Assembly: GCF_900142765.1 (NCBI RefSeq)
Contig: NZ_FRCB01000001.1
Coordinates: 186,001-250,000, forward strand
Direction of reading: 5' to 3'
Length of the DNA stretch: 64,000 nt
Source of the DNA: Roseovarius litoreus
GTDB lineage: Bacteria; Pseudomonadota; Alphaproteobacteria; Rhodobacterales; Rhodobacteraceae
How positions within the stretch are numbered: the first letter of the stretch is position 1; the number at the start of each line of letters is the position of its first letter. Positions 52,446 to 61,881 of this stretch are shown here, in pieces. The position numbers and the translations under genes are program-made. Under the pieces are notes generated by a model. It saw nothing but the letters and a program-made list of their open reading frames with translations. It was not told where the DNA came from and made no database searches.

Positions 52446-52583
52446 AAGAAATCACCCCTGTGGATATCGTCGGCGGGATCGCGAACGACCCTCGACATCC
52501 TGTCGGCCCTGCCCGGTCCGATGGGCCAGACAGCCTATGCCGAGGCGCTGCAGATCGTGGCAAACCGCCCCCCGCCGGAGTAA
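52446..52583 (+). pseudogene. Remnant of a second rgpF-like gene (last 46 codons)
   Basis: It encodes KKSPLWISSAGSRTTLDI to NRPPPE and a stop, matching the end of the RgpF-like protein with four amino-acid changes (A/S, Q/R, S/A, A/P) and a different stop codon (TAA for TGA). The upstream part of the gene is missing; sequence before 52446 belongs to the racemase end and a short joint. This is the right flank of the acquired segment. Confidence 0.88.
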
Positions 52584-52597
52584 TGCGGCGAGGGTGC

Positions 52598-53695
52598 TCA
52601 GACCAGTTCGCGCACAGCCGAGATGACCTCATCGCACTGGGCTTCAGTCATCTGCGGGCCAATGGGCAGGCTGATGACCTCGCGCGCAAGACGACTGGCC
52701 AGTGGCAGGTCCGCATCCGACAAACCCATCGGGCCATAAGCCGCCTGCGCATGCGGCGCGATCGGATAATGCACCAGGGTCTGGACCCCACGCTCGGCCA
52801 GCCGCGCAATGAACGCATCGCGCTCGGGATGGCGCACCACGAACAGGTGCCAGACCGGATCGACACCGGCTGCCACCTGCGGAAGGATCAGCCCGGTATC
52901 TGCGAAAGCGTAAAGATAGCGCGCGGCAATTCCCGCCCGGCGCGCGTTCCATTCGTCCAAAACCCTCAGCTTTACCGACAGGAACGCCGCCTGCACCGGA
53001 TCAAGCCGGCTGTTCAGGCCCGGCTCTTCATTGCGGTATTTCTCGCGTGAGCCGTAGTTGCGCAACAGCCGCAGCCGGTCGGCGATCTCCGGATCATCGG
53101 TGGTGATCCCACCACCATCGCCGAGCGCACCAAGGTTCTTGCCGGGATAGAAGCTCCAGCAGACCGCGTCGCCATGCGCCCCGATCCTGCGCCCCCCCGA
53201 CCGCGCGCCATGGGCCTGCGCGGCATCTTCGATCACCTTGAGGCCCAGCTCGCGCGCCACCGGCATGATCGCGCCCATATCGGCCGGCTGACCATAGAGA
53301 TGCACGGGGATCACCGCCTTGACGCCAGGCTGCATCGCGGCACGAATGCCTTCGGCAGTGATGTTATGCGTGGCCTCGTCCGGCTCGACCGGCACCGGCA
53401 CCGCGCCGCATTGCGACACCGCCAGCCACGTCGCGATATAGGTATTCGACGGCACCAGGACCTTGTCGCCCGGCCCGATATCCAGCGCCATCAGCGACAA
53501 ACGCAGGGCATCCAGCCCGTTGGCCACACCAATGGCATATTCCGCCTCGCAATAGCTGGCGAAAGCGGTCTCGAACCGCTCCACATCCGGCCCGAGGATA
53601 TACCAGCCCGACCGCAACGAAGCGAGCATCGCGCCTTCGGCCTCGGCGGCCAGCTCGTCATAGGCGGCTTTGAGATCCAGAAACGGCACCACCAT
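52598..53695 (-). CDS. DegT/DnrJ/EryC1-family sugar aminotransferase (FdtB-like)
   Basis: 365 aa from the ATG at 53695, one base after the upstream stop. [13 protein letters not shown] opens the fold; the PLP-binding Lys is in [15 protein letters not shown] (about residue 182), and NYGSREKY and [12 protein letters not shown] are conserved. It transaminates a keto-deoxyhexose nucleotide. With the adjacent 3,4-ketoisomerase this is the FdtA/FdtB pair for dTDP-3-amino-3,6-dideoxygalactose; the enzymes making the dTDP-keto sugar are not in the window. Confidence 0.88.
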   Translation of the reverse strand: MVVPFLDLKAAYDELAAEAEGAMLASLRSGWYILGPDVERFETAFASYCEAEYAIGVANGLDALRLSLMALDIGPGDKVLVPSNTYIATWLAVSQCGAVPVPVEPDEATHNITAEGIRAAMQPGVKAVIPVHLYGQPADMGAIMPVARELGLKVIEDAAQAHGARSGGRRIGAHGDAVCWSFYPGKNLGALGDGGGITTDDPEIADRLRLLRNYGSREKYRNEEPGLNSRLDPVQAAFLSVKLRVLDEWNARRAGIAARYLYAFADTGLILPQVAAGVDPVWHLFVVRHPERDAFIARLAERGVQTLVHYPIAPHAQAAYGPMGLSDADLPLASRLAREVISLPIGPQMTEAQCDEVISAVRELV

Positions 53696-53696
53696 G

Positions 53697-54104
53697 TCAG
53701 CCGCGCACTTCTTTGATGAACTGATCGTGGTCGCGAATATAATCGCCCTCATCGTAAAACGCCGATGCCATCACCATGCACACCGCACCCGATGAAAAGT
53801 TGTCCAGATAGCGCCACATCATCGGGCAGATATAAATTCCGAAATATGACCGGTTCAGGTGGAACGTCTTTTCCTCATACCCGTCGCTCAGCGTCAGATC
53901 GAAACTGCCCGACATGGCGATCATGAACTGATGCAGGTTGCGATGCGCATGCGCGCCCCGATCCGATCCGCCAGGCACATCATAAAGATAATAGACACGC
54001 TTGATGTCGAAAGGGATGTGGTTGCCGCCCTCGACAAAGGTCAGGTTGCCCCGTGCGTCTTCGATCTTGGGCAGGTTGATGATCCTGCATTGGCTCAGCG
54101 ACAA
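53697..54104 (-). CDS. dTDP-4-keto-6-deoxyglucose 3,4-ketoisomerase-like cupin (FdtA/WxcM C-terminal type)
   Basis: 135 aa from a TTG start with GGAGGG 6 nt upstream, which decides this start. The cupin fold is visible: [30 protein letters not shown] (His residues at about 49 and 51 are catalytic in FdtA), and [14 protein letters not shown]. It isomerises the keto group from C4 to C3 before transamination by the downstream aminotransferase. The 54105-54349 gap upstream shows no gene. Confidence 0.88.
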   Translation of the reverse strand: MSLSQCRIINLPKIEDARGNLTFVEGGNHIPFDIKRVYYLYDVPGGSDRGAHAHRNLHQFMIAMSGSFDLTLSDGYEEKTFHLNRSYFGIYICPMMWRYLDNFSSGAVCMVMASAFYDEGDYIRDHDQFIKEVRG

Positions 54105-54349
54105 GAATTTCCCTCCTCGTGGGCAAGACGATGCGCCCTGCCATGTCCCTCAAAATCGACGCGCTGCGATTCGGTCACTCACTGACGTCGGGATAGCGAA
54201 TTTTATGGCACCCGACCAGCGGCCGACCTGCAAAGCCGCCACAGGCCAGACCTTTGCAAGCCTCCGGTAAAGACGACGCTTTGACAATGGAGGTTTGAAC
54301 AGCAAAACAACACCATGTCTTGCAGTTTCAGATCAAACCGGACCCGAAC

Positions 54350-56263
54350 ATGAAATACCGCCCCGAAATCGACGGTCTACGCACCGTCGCCGTGATGCCG
54401 GTCATTTTCTTTCATGCCGGTCTGGACCTCTTTTCGGGCGGGTTTGTCGGCGTCGATGTTTTCTTCGTCATCAGCGGATATCTCATCACGTCCATCCTGA
54501 TCGACGATCTGCAAAAGGGCACATTCTCGATCGCGCGCTTCTACGAACGCCGCGCAAGACGCATTCTGCCCGCGCTGTTCTTCGTCATGCTGTGTTGTGC
54601 GCCCTTCGCATGGGCCTGGATGCTGCCATCGCAGATGGAGGATTTCGGCAGGTCCGTGATCGCCGTGGTGTTCTTTGCCTCGAACATCCTCTTCTGGCAG
54701 AACATCGATTATTTCGCGCCCGCGGCCGAAGATAATCCCCTGCTGCACACATGGTCTCTGGCCGTGGAGGAGCAGTTTTACATCTTCTTCCCGCTCCTGC
54801 TCTTGTGGCTCTGGCGCTTTGGCCGCAATCCAGCCTTCTACGCGGTTCTTGGGATTTGCGTCGTGAGCCTTTTGCTGGCGGAACTGGGCTCGCGGACGGC
54901 CCCTGGCGCCACATTCTACCTGCTGCATACCCGCGCCTGGGAATTGGGTGCGGGGTCGCTCTGTGCCTTCGTGCTGCACCGTCGCGGCCCACTTGCGAAT
55001 GGCTATCTTGCGGCTGCGGGTCTGTTGGCCGTGCTCATGGCGGCGACACTCTATGACAAGACGATTCCCTTTCCGTCGCTCTATGCGCTCTTGCCGGTTG
55101 TCGGCACCGCACTGATCATCCTTTATGCAGGCCCGTCGACAGTGGTCGGAAAGCTTCTTTCGCTGCGCGGCATGGTGGCGATCGGCCTGATCAGCTACAG
55201 CGCCTATCTGTGGCACCAGCCGCTTTTCGCCTTCGCGCGCATCCGCAGCCTGACCACCCCATCCGAGCCTCTGATGATCGGCCTGAGTCTTTTGTCACTC
55301 GGCCTTGCCTATCTCAGCTGGAGGTTCGTCGAAGCCCCCTTCCGGCGTAAAACCGGGATGTGGCTTCCAGCCCGCCGCCACGTCTTTGCCGCCAGCCTGC
55401 TGGCAAGTCTGACCATTTGCATCGCAGGCGGCATTGTCGTGTCCCGCGAGGGGGCGGTGCTGCGCGCGGATGCCGAAGAGATGCGCGGGCTTGATGACCG
55501 CATCGCCATAAATCCGGGCCTGCATATCGACTGCACTGCGGACTTCACGCTTTCCGAGAAATGCCGGACATCCGACACGTCCGAAATCCTGCTTTGGGGC
55601 GACAGTTTCGCGATGCACTTGGCCCAGGGGCTTTTGGCCAGCGATCCGGAAATGAAGCTGCAACAGCACACCAAATCACAATGCGCCCCGATGCTTGGCA
55701 TCGCCCTGAACCTGTCGACGGCAGGATATGGCGAGCAATGGGCGCGCGACTGCATGGCCTTCAACGATCAGGTGCTGGAGTGGCTCGAGGCCAATGACAG
55801 CGTGACCCATGTCGTTCTGTCATCCCCGTTTTCCATCATCTTTTACGATCTGTTCGACCGCGAGGGCACTACATATTCCGCGTCTCAGGATCGCGTTCTG
55901 GCCGCTTTGCGCGAAACCTTGGCGCGGATCCGTGACACCGGCGCCGAGGTTGTCCTCTTCGCCCCGACACCCGGCAGCGGTTACGACACAGGAGCCTGCG
56001 CCATGCGCAGTGCAAGGTTCGGTCTTGATGAGGCCACCTGCGATTTCCCGCCTGGTGATGAACTGGACAAGATAGTGGCAGACTTTCTGGCGCAGGTGGC
56101 CGATGAGGTGAAGATCTTGGACCTGACAGACATGATTTGCGGCACCGGCACATGCGATGTCATTCAGGACGGCGCTTTGATTTACCGCGACAGGTTTCAT
56201 CTCTCCAAAGAGGGATCGGCCTATCTGGGTGCGAAATGGGATTGGGCCGGGATGCTGCGATAG
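54350..56263 (+). CDS. OafA-type acyltransferase: AT3 membrane domain plus SGNH hydrolase-like domain
   Basis: 637 aa from the ATG at 54350; an in-frame TTG at 54320 is possible. MKYRPEIDGLRTVAVMPVIF and GGFVGVDVFFVISGYLIT are the hallmarks of acyltransferase family 3; about ten helices reach residue 375. A C-terminal domain (about 405-637) has LLWGDSFAMHLAQG, the SGNH block I Asp-Ser, and DRFHLSKEGSAYLG with the late Asp-x-x-His. Such proteins O-acetylate LPS O-antigen or other glycans in the periplasm. Confidence 0.92.
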   Translation: MKYRPEIDGLRTVAVMPVIFFHAGLDLFSGGFVGVDVFFVISGYLITSILIDDLQKGTFSIARFYERRARRILPALFFVMLCCAPFAWAWMLPSQMEDFGRSVIAVVFFASNILFWQNIDYFAPAAEDNPLLHTWSLAVEEQFYIFFPLLLLWLWRFGRNPAFYAVLGICVVSLLLAELGSRTAPGATFYLLHTRAWELGAGSLCAFVLHRRGPLANGYLAAAGLLAVLMAATLYDKTIPFPSLYALLPVVGTALIILYAGPSTVVGKLLSLRGMVAIGLISYSAYLWHQPLFAFARIRSLTTPSEPLMIGLSLLSLGLAYLSWRFVEAPFRRKTGMWLPARRHVFAASLLASLTICIAGGIVVSREGAVLRADAEEMRGLDDRIAINPGLHIDCTADFTLSEKCRTSDTSEILLWGDSFAMHLAQGLLASDPEMKLQQHTKSQCAPMLGIALNLSTAGYGEQWARDCMAFNDQVLEWLEANDSVTHVVLSSPFSIIFYDLFDREGTTYSASQDRVLAALRETLARIRDTGAEVVLFAPTPGSGYDTGACAMRSARFGLDEATCDFPPGDELDKIVADFLAQVADEVKILDLTDMICGTGTCDVIQDGALIYRDRFHLSKEGSAYLGAKWDWAGMLR

Positions 56264-56354
56264 GGCGAAAAACAAGGCGAACGGGCAGGTGCAGCCACCG
56301 GAACCAGACATAGTACGGGGCTGAGCTCAACCACGGCATCCATGGGAAAAGCTG

Positions 56355-57194
56355 TCAGGATGGATGATCCGCACGCCGCTTTCTGAAAGAAAGCTTCATA
56401 TATGGAATGAGGTTCGGAGCCAGTTTGATAAATCTCAAAAATCCGATCTTTCGGAGAAACAAACCGATTGTTCCTATGAACCTTTGCCTTTTCCGAAATT
56501 CTTCGTCCTCGACGACACGGCTGACGATATCGTCGATGATTTCTGTTTCATCACTGAGATCCAAATTGAGCACTGTTCGATTTTCTCGAATGAACTTTTT
56601 AACGTCCCGTTTTTTGACGAAATTGAGAGAAGCCCACAGTCCAAAGGACTGAGTATCCTGCTCTAATTTGTCGATGTGGCGCTTGAAAAATTGGTACGTC
56701 AAGGCCTTGGTTCCCAATACCGGAATACGGAAATGACTTTCATACGGGAAACTGTAGTTGGGGCATAACACCAGAAACACACCATCGTCCTTGAGCTTCT
56801 CTGAAACCCATTCCAAAAAGTGTCTCCAATTCTCAACGTGCTCAAACACGTTAACGCAATAGATCAGGTCATACTTTTTATCGGTTTCGTAATTTTCGTA
56901 TGAGCATGGATTTATATCTACGCCACTTTCCTGGACGAGCGCGTTAAGCTCTTTAAGAGAAGAAAAGCCGTCTCCGAATGGCTCTATCCCGTCAAAAAGA
57001 TGATTGGGATACATTTCAGAAAAGACAGACAATAAAATACCACTGCCGCAGCCGACCTCGAGAATGTTTGAGTGATCCTTAAGCACCAATATCTTTTCAT
57101 TGACATAGCGAAAGCCGAATTTTGCTTCGGCCACCCATAAAGCAGAGTTTGGGATATCAGAACTCTCTACAAAAGTGATGACTTTGGAGTTCAT
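56355..57194 (-). CDS. SAM-dependent methyltransferase
   Basis: 279 aa from the ATG at 57194; the frame continues to a GTG at 57227 without a ribosome site. Motif I is NILEVGCGSGILLSVFSE (about residues 42-59). YDLIYCVNVFEHVENWRHFL (about 105-124) is motif IV of the Methyltransf_11/23 type. The DNA is clearly AT-rich relative to the left half of the window. It is downstream of the aminotransferase gene on the same strand (64-nt gap). The acceptor, probably a glycan intermediate, is unknown. Confidence 0.82.
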   Translation of the reverse strand: MNSKVITFVESSDIPNSALWVAEAKFGFRYVNEKILVLKDHSNILEVGCGSGILLSVFSEMYPNHLFDGIEPFGDGFSSLKELNALVQESGVDINPCSYENYETDKKYDLIYCVNVFEHVENWRHFLEWVSEKLKDDGVFLVLCPNYSFPYESHFRIPVLGTKALTYQFFKRHIDKLEQDTQSFGLWASLNFVKKRDVKKFIRENRTVLNLDLSDETEIIDDIVSRVVEDEEFRKRQRFIGTIGLFLRKIGFLRFIKLAPNLIPYMKLSFRKRRADHPS

Positions 57195-57258
57195 GGATTG
57201 TCCATTCTCTTGCACGACAGTTTTCACGACGCGTCCGGTGTCCGATAATATTCTGCGT

Positions 57259-58386
57259 TCATGCGAAAAATTTTCTTACTGCTTCTATTATCCGGTCTTG
57301 GTGCTCCTTGACGCCGTAATAAACAGGCAAACGTACAAGTCTCGAACTCAAGACATCAGTGTTTTCAAGACTACCGTGCGTCTTGCCAAATCTTGTTCCG
57401 GCAGGAGAGGAGTGCAGGGGGACATAGTGAAACGGCGTCATTACACCCTCTGCCGACATTTTTTCAATGAAACGATCTCGATCGCCGGGAGTTCTTAGGA
57501 CGATATAAAACATGTGCCCATTAGACACACAGTTTTCTGGGCAAAACGGAAGTCCCACAAGGCCTTCATCGCTTAGCTCAGAAAAGCTCTCACGATAACG
57601 ATTGCAGACCTCTATTCTGTACTTAGTCACGTCTTGCGCGGTTTCGAGCTGCGCGAACAAATATGCCGCGACCAATTCAGATGGCAGATAAGAAGAACCG
57701 ATATCCACCCATGTGTATTTGTCCGTTGCACCGCGGAAAAACTTCTTCCGGTTGGTCCCCTTCTCACGCAAAATCTCGGCTCTTTCTAAATATGAACGAT
57801 TATTTACGATGAGCGCCCCGCCTTCGCCCGAAAGGATATTTTTGGTCTCATGGAAACTGAACGCGGAGAAGTCCGAAAGCGTTCCCGCCAGCCTCCCCTT
57901 GTAGGTCGACAGCATTGCCTGCGCCGCGTCTTCGATGACGAATAGGTTGTGTTTGGACGCGATGTCATTGATGACATCCATTTCGGCGCAGACACCAGCA
58001 TAGTGAACCGCAATTATGGCCTTGGTTCTTGGCGTAATCGCATCCTCGATCAACGTTTCGTCTAAATTCAGAGTGTCCTTGCGTATATCGACGAATACCG
58101 GAACGGCACCTCTCAAAACGACGGCGTTGGCAGTGGAGACGAAGGTGTATGATGGAAGAATGACCTCATCGCCGGGCTGCAGATCTGCAAGCATGGCAGC
58201 CATCTCCAGAGCCCCGGTGCAGGAATGCGTCAAAAGAGCCGGACTTTCGAACGTCTGTTCAAGCCATTCGTGACAGCGTTCTGTGAAGGGTCCATCGCCG
58301 GAAAGTTTGCTGCTGTTGACGGCCTCCGTTAGGTACTCCAACTCGCGGCCAGTCATCGAAGGGCGATTGAACGGCAGCTTTTCCAT
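57259..58386 (-). CDS. dTDP-4-amino-4,6-dideoxygalactose transaminase-like (WecE/RffA type)
   Basis: 375 aa from the ATG at 58386, where AAAGG lies 11 nt upstream and the product begins MEKLPFNRPSMTGRELEYL, the family's usual opening. The PLP Lys is in SFHETKNILSGEGGAL (about residue 187). The WecE pattern GTNRKKFFRGATDKYTWVDIGSSYLPSEL follows (about 218-246). It transfers an amino group from glutamate to a dTDP-4-keto-6-deoxyhexose to give dTDP-Fuc4N. The DNA is AT-rich. The upstream 58387-58561 gap has no gene. Confidence 0.9.
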   Translation of the reverse strand: MEKLPFNRPSMTGRELEYLTEAVNSSKLSGDGPFTERCHEWLEQTFESPALLTHSCTGALEMAAMLADLQPGDEVILPSYTFVSTANAVVLRGAVPVFVDIRKDTLNLDETLIEDAITPRTKAIIAVHYAGVCAEMDVINDIASKHNLFVIEDAAQAMLSTYKGRLAGTLSDFSAFSFHETKNILSGEGGALIVNNRSYLERAEILREKGTNRKKFFRGATDKYTWVDIGSSYLPSELVAAYLFAQLETAQDVTKYRIEVCNRYRESFSELSDEGLVGLPFCPENCVSNGHMFYIVLRTPGDRDRFIEKMSAEGVMTPFHYVPLHSSPAGTRFGKTHGSLENTDVLSSRLVRLPVYYGVKEHQDRIIEAVRKFFA

Positions 58387-58561
58387 TGTTCTGAGACCTT
58401 TGTCTGTTTCTCGTGGTCTCATTAAAGAGACACATGGCCGTTTGAAAATCGCATGTTCAGGATTGCCTACTAACAAGGTCAATGAATCTCAAGACCATTG
58501 ATATCAAGCCGGGCTTGATTTTACCTCGGATCAGCCCGCTGCGACGCCCCTGAAAACTGCG

Positions 58562-59179
58562 CTAGCTGCATTCAAGGAATAAATGCGTGTATGGAAAGCG
58601 AAGCCTATTGGGTGCAACCGTCGCCTTTACATTGGAAAACACTTTTGAGGCGATCTCCAAGTATTGCTCTTTCGTACGAACATACTCCCCTCGGTCTTTT
58701 GAAAGCATGTAACGCGCAATTGGGCTTTGCCCGTCCACGTAACAGCCGTCAAAAGAAACGAAGCGAGCATCCTTCGAGAACATGGATTTGCTCCATTTAA
58801 GCATCTCAATCGCTTGGTGGTCATCAAGATGATGCAGCACGCCCATCGAAGCCACAAGATCAAAGGGCTCGACATTCAACTGCTCCGGGGAGCCCGTCGA
58901 TTCAAACTGCAGATGGATAAATTCACCCCGGTCGCCATGTGCTTCGCGGGCGCGAGCAATATACTTCTCGCTGCCATCGACACCGACATAATGCATGCTG
59001 TCAGGCAGATATCTGAGAATGTCTGCCGGGCCGCATCCCACATCAAGCATCCGCATGCCGGGATAGGGGCGGATCAAACTATCCCTGAATTCACGACGCA
59101 AGTTGCCGGCACCAACGCACCATTGAAAAAACGAATATACGTTTGAATTTTCCAAATAGCTTCTGGCGTCTAGTGTCAT
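58562..59179 (-). CDS. SAM-dependent methyltransferase
   Basis: 205 aa from the ATG at 59179 with GGTGG upstream. Motif I is MRMLDVGCGPADILRYLP (about residues 40-57), and FDLVASMGVLHHLDDHQAIEML (about 106-127) is a classic Methyltransf_11 motif IV. FVSFDGCYVDGQSPIARYML is the downstream strand. It lies 37 nt after the GT39-type gene in the same direction. The substrate is unknown. The AT-rich composition resembles the neighbouring genes. Confidence 0.82.
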   Translation of the reverse strand: MTLDARSYLENSNVYSFFQWCVGAGNLRREFRDSLIRPYPGMRMLDVGCGPADILRYLPDSMHYVGVDGSEKYIARAREAHGDRGEFIHLQFESTGSPEQLNVEPFDLVASMGVLHHLDDHQAIEMLKWSKSMFSKDARFVSFDGCYVDGQSPIARYMLSKDRGEYVRTKEQYLEIASKVFSNVKATVAPNRLRFPYTHLFLECS

Positions 59180-59216
59180 CAAGTTACCACCTGTGAATTG
59201 CAAACCGTGCAAATTG

Positions 59217-60749
59217 TCAGCGTTGCCGGACTATGTTCCAGTGTAATGTTACGGCTGATTTTTCCCGCCATAGACTTTCCATTTTCATACTCGGCGGCAT
59301 TGCCGCGCCTTCCAAATATGAAAGATGTGCTGCGTGTTTCCCCATCGTGACTTCATGCGTCGATAGGATTTCATATTGCTCTTTCACGATAGGGTCGAGC
59401 GCATTGAGTTGTTCAGTGCTCATAATCTTGTATTTTGTATCGCACAGTTGGGGGGCCCATTCGCACCACCAGTACGGAACAAGCTGGGTCACATTAGGAT
59501 CAAGCGTTTCGGAGCTGACAGCAAGCACCCATCCCCCGCCATTATCTACGATAACACCGGGTATTTGCCCTGCAACATTTGCCATCTCATACATACCACT
59601 ATAGCCCATGTCGTGGGACAATTTTTGAGCTTGGAAAACAAACAGAATGGCAGAAAGCCCTATGAGCGCATTTCGCACTATCGTGTTCGGGATCCGCGCC
59701 AATCCAACGGCGAAGAATATTGCAATCCAAGGCAGGCTCGGGCTGAGTAGCTTTACGCCGCGCAAGGCATAAAACGTGTGAAAAAGAGCAGGTAATACAG
59801 AGATCACAACAAGCAGCTGGTATCTGGGTTCGCTCAGTCTGCTGATTGCAGTGTTTATACATCTGCGCCACGAACTCAATTTTAACAAGGCAAATACCAC
59901 TACATACAGCGCAACGGGGGTAAAATAAAATATGAGTACATGCAGGTAATAAATGGGATCAACATTGATCATGCCTGTGCCGGCCTCCCTCGGATACAGG
60001 AAGGCCAGATTGAACATCTGGTCGAGAAAATCGAACTCGACATGAAACAAAACGACTGGAAACAGGGCGGCAAGAACCGCCAAAAACGTCTTGGTCTTCA
60101 GCTTTACGTCGTTGGCCCTGAGTCTAAACAAAGTGATGAGGCATACCACCACCACCGCTGCCAAGACCGGTGCGACACGGTAGCTGCCAACTGTCACAAA
60201 ATACCCTGCAAAAAAGCCGGCCGCCAGAAGCCATCCCTGACTTACGTCTTGGGTCTTTTGCCGGATTTTCCCTGACTCTGATATGCATGGCACAATGGCT
60301 TGCAGGAAAAACATGATACTGGCCAACAGCAAGCCTGCGGCCAGCACATCAGGATAAATGAGCCGCCCATAATACACATTGAGTGGCAGAACGGCGAAGA
60401 CGATTACAGCGATGTTTCTTGCTGTTTTCCCATAAATCCTACCGACGAATACCCAAAGTATGAGCATCGACGCCACAAAGGAGATCAGGGTTACTGCTCT
60501 TGCCGAAGCAATGGGATCGTCCCACAAAAGACGAAAACCGGCGATTAGCGTCACATAGCCCGGCCTGGCATAGTACAGAGGCGCCGAAGGCTCATAGCCT
60601 GCAATATTAGCGCCTTCCAGTATGTAGGCAGCCTCGTCAAAGGAAGACAGCGCCTGTTCAGCCAGCCCGTTCAACCTGAGCGCCAGTCCAACAAGGAGAG
60701 ACAACACAAACAGCACTAGACCCTTATCTATTTCAGAAAATCTGCCCAT
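59217..60749 (-). CDS. Polytopic glycosyltransferase-like membrane protein (GT39/ArnT-like)
   Basis: 510 aa from the ATG at 60749. About ten membrane helices are followed by a soluble C-terminal domain. The first periplasmic loop has LSSFDEAAYILEGANIAGYEPSAPLYY-type acidic DEA residues (about 38-40) expected in GT-C enzymes. The usual position of a serotype-specific gtr acceptor transferase is beside GtrA/GtrB, as here. It probably moves a sugar from undecaprenyl phosphate to a periplasmic glycan; the family assignment is by architecture. Confidence 0.72.
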   Translation of the reverse strand: MGRFSEIDKGLVLFVLSLLVGLALRLNGLAEQALSSFDEAAYILEGANIAGYEPSAPLYYARPGYVTLIAGFRLLWDDPIASARAVTLISFVASMLILWVFVGRIYGKTARNIAVIVFAVLPLNVYYGRLIYPDVLAAGLLLASIMFFLQAIVPCISESGKIRQKTQDVSQGWLLAAGFFAGYFVTVGSYRVAPVLAAVVVVCLITLFRLRANDVKLKTKTFLAVLAALFPVVLFHVEFDFLDQMFNLAFLYPREAGTGMINVDPIYYLHVLIFYFTPVALYVVVFALLKLSSWRRCINTAISRLSEPRYQLLVVISVLPALFHTFYALRGVKLLSPSLPWIAIFFAVGLARIPNTIVRNALIGLSAILFVFQAQKLSHDMGYSGMYEMANVAGQIPGVIVDNGGGWVLAVSSETLDPNVTQLVPYWWCEWAPQLCDTKYKIMSTEQLNALDPIVKEQYEILSTHEVTMGKHAAHLSYLEGAAMPPSMKMESLWREKSAVTLHWNIVRQR

Positions 60750-60798
60750 GTTTCCCGATTTTTTCTTGGTCTGTGCATGATGTTGGTGATGCGTGGGT

Positions 60799-61191
60799 CT
60801 AGCGTGGCTTGGCGTCGGAGGCAAATACCCAATACCTTTGAATTTGAAAAAAGCTGATCGAGGCGATTACGAGTCCTACCAGCACAACCCATTGATGCGC
60901 GAAACCGAGCAAGTCCGTCCCGACATAAAGTATAAGCCATTGAAGAGAGTAGCTCGCCACATAGCCGACGAGATAGCGCAGGCTGGAATGATATCTCTTG
61001 GTCGACGAATTAAATGTCCACGTGCTGTTCGCAAGATAATTCAGCACAAGGCCCAGCAAGGTTGCGAAGAACAAAGCACTTTTCGGCCCGACACCGACAA
61101 ACAACGTGAGCGAATAATATACTGCAAGTACGGACACATTCGTGATCAAACCAACAAATATGTACCTAGCGTGGACCAACCCAAACTTCAT
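60799..61191 (-). CDS. GtrA-family membrane protein (lipid-linked sugar flippase)
   Basis: 130 aa from the ATG at 61191; a TTG at 61200 overlapping the upstream stop is an alternative. Four membrane helices are visible: YIFVGLITNVSVLAVYYSL, SALFFATLLGLVLNYLANSTWTF (the family's N-Y-x(5)-WTF block), YLVGYVASYSLQWLILY and VVLVGLVIASISFFQIQRYWVF. GtrA proteins help flip undecaprenyl-phosphate-glucose in O-antigen modification. It sits with a GtrB-like transferase and a GT-C protein. Confidence 0.88.
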   Translation of the reverse strand: MKFGLVHARYIFVGLITNVSVLAVYYSLTLFVGVGPKSALFFATLLGLVLNYLANSTWTFNSSTKRYHSSLRYLVGYVASYSLQWLILYVGTDLLGFAHQWVVLVGLVIASISFFQIQRYWVFASDAKPR

Positions 61192-61196
61192 GACAA

Positions 61197-61868
61197 TCAA
61201 CCTGAAGGGGTTGCGTCAGGGGTGACTGGGCGTTCAGCCTCGCGAATAAATCTAGCCGGAACACCTGCGACCACCGTGAAATCCGCAACATCACGGGTTA
61301 CGACCGCGCCAGCACCGATGACTGCGCCTTCACCGATGGAGATGTCTGGAAGTACGGTTGCGTTGGTGCCTATCGATGCAAACCGACCGATTGAAACCCG
61401 CCCGGCAATGGCCGCGCCGCCCATGATGTGAACGCCGTCAGCGATGATGCATTCATGATCCACGGTGCAGCCTGTATTCAAGATGACGCCGTCTCCCAAC
61501 CTGACAAAATGATTGACCTGCACACCTTGCAGCGCGACCAACATGCTTCCAGGCTCTACGGTTTGTTTAAGGTTTGCAGATGCATCGATCAGGTTTAAAG
61601 GCGTGTGTCCACGAAGTCGCAAGTCGTTGAGGAGATGAGTTCGGACTGCTCCGTGTAAGCCACCTATGGCAACAATGAACCGGGACTTCGTGGCCAACAA
61701 GTCTGCGAGCTCGTCCCGATCGCGCATGATTGGAAAACACGACGCCCATTCAGGCACGGTTTGCGACACCAGATCCACAAGCGTGATGTTTGTGTACCCT
61801 CGGCTCAAAAGTTCCTGGGTGTATATCCTGGCCTGAGATCCGGTCCCCCAGACTATCGTTGGCTCCAT
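61197..61868 (-). CDS. NeuD/PglD-family sugar O/N-acyltransferase
   Basis: 223 aa from the ATG at 61868 (MEPTIVWGTGSQARIY, as PglD-type proteins begin); in-frame ATG at 61904 would overlap the upstream gene. The N-terminal Rossmann-like domain (about 1-85) binds substrate; the C-terminal left-handed beta helix has hexapeptide repeats (LGDGVILNTGCTVDHECIIADGVHI). The putative catalytic His is in TVDHE, and the end VVAGVPARFI is typical. It likely N-acetylates the amino sugar made by the WecE-like enzyme. It begins 13 nt after the GtrB-like gene. Confidence 0.88.
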   Translation of the reverse strand: MEPTIVWGTGSQARIYTQELLSRGYTNITLVDLVSQTVPEWASCFPIMRDRDELADLLATKSRFIVAIGGLHGAVRTHLLNDLRLRGHTPLNLIDASANLKQTVEPGSMLVALQGVQVNHFVRLGDGVILNTGCTVDHECIIADGVHIMGGAAIAGRVSIGRFASIGTNATVLPDISIGEGAVIGAGAVVTRDVADFTVVAGVPARFIREAERPVTPDATPSG

Positions 61869-61881
61869 AGACAAACTGTCT

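Noticed and set aside
58490-58510. TTGATATCAA as an FNR box
   Set aside because: The half-sites have no spacer; FNR needs TTGA-N6-TCAA.
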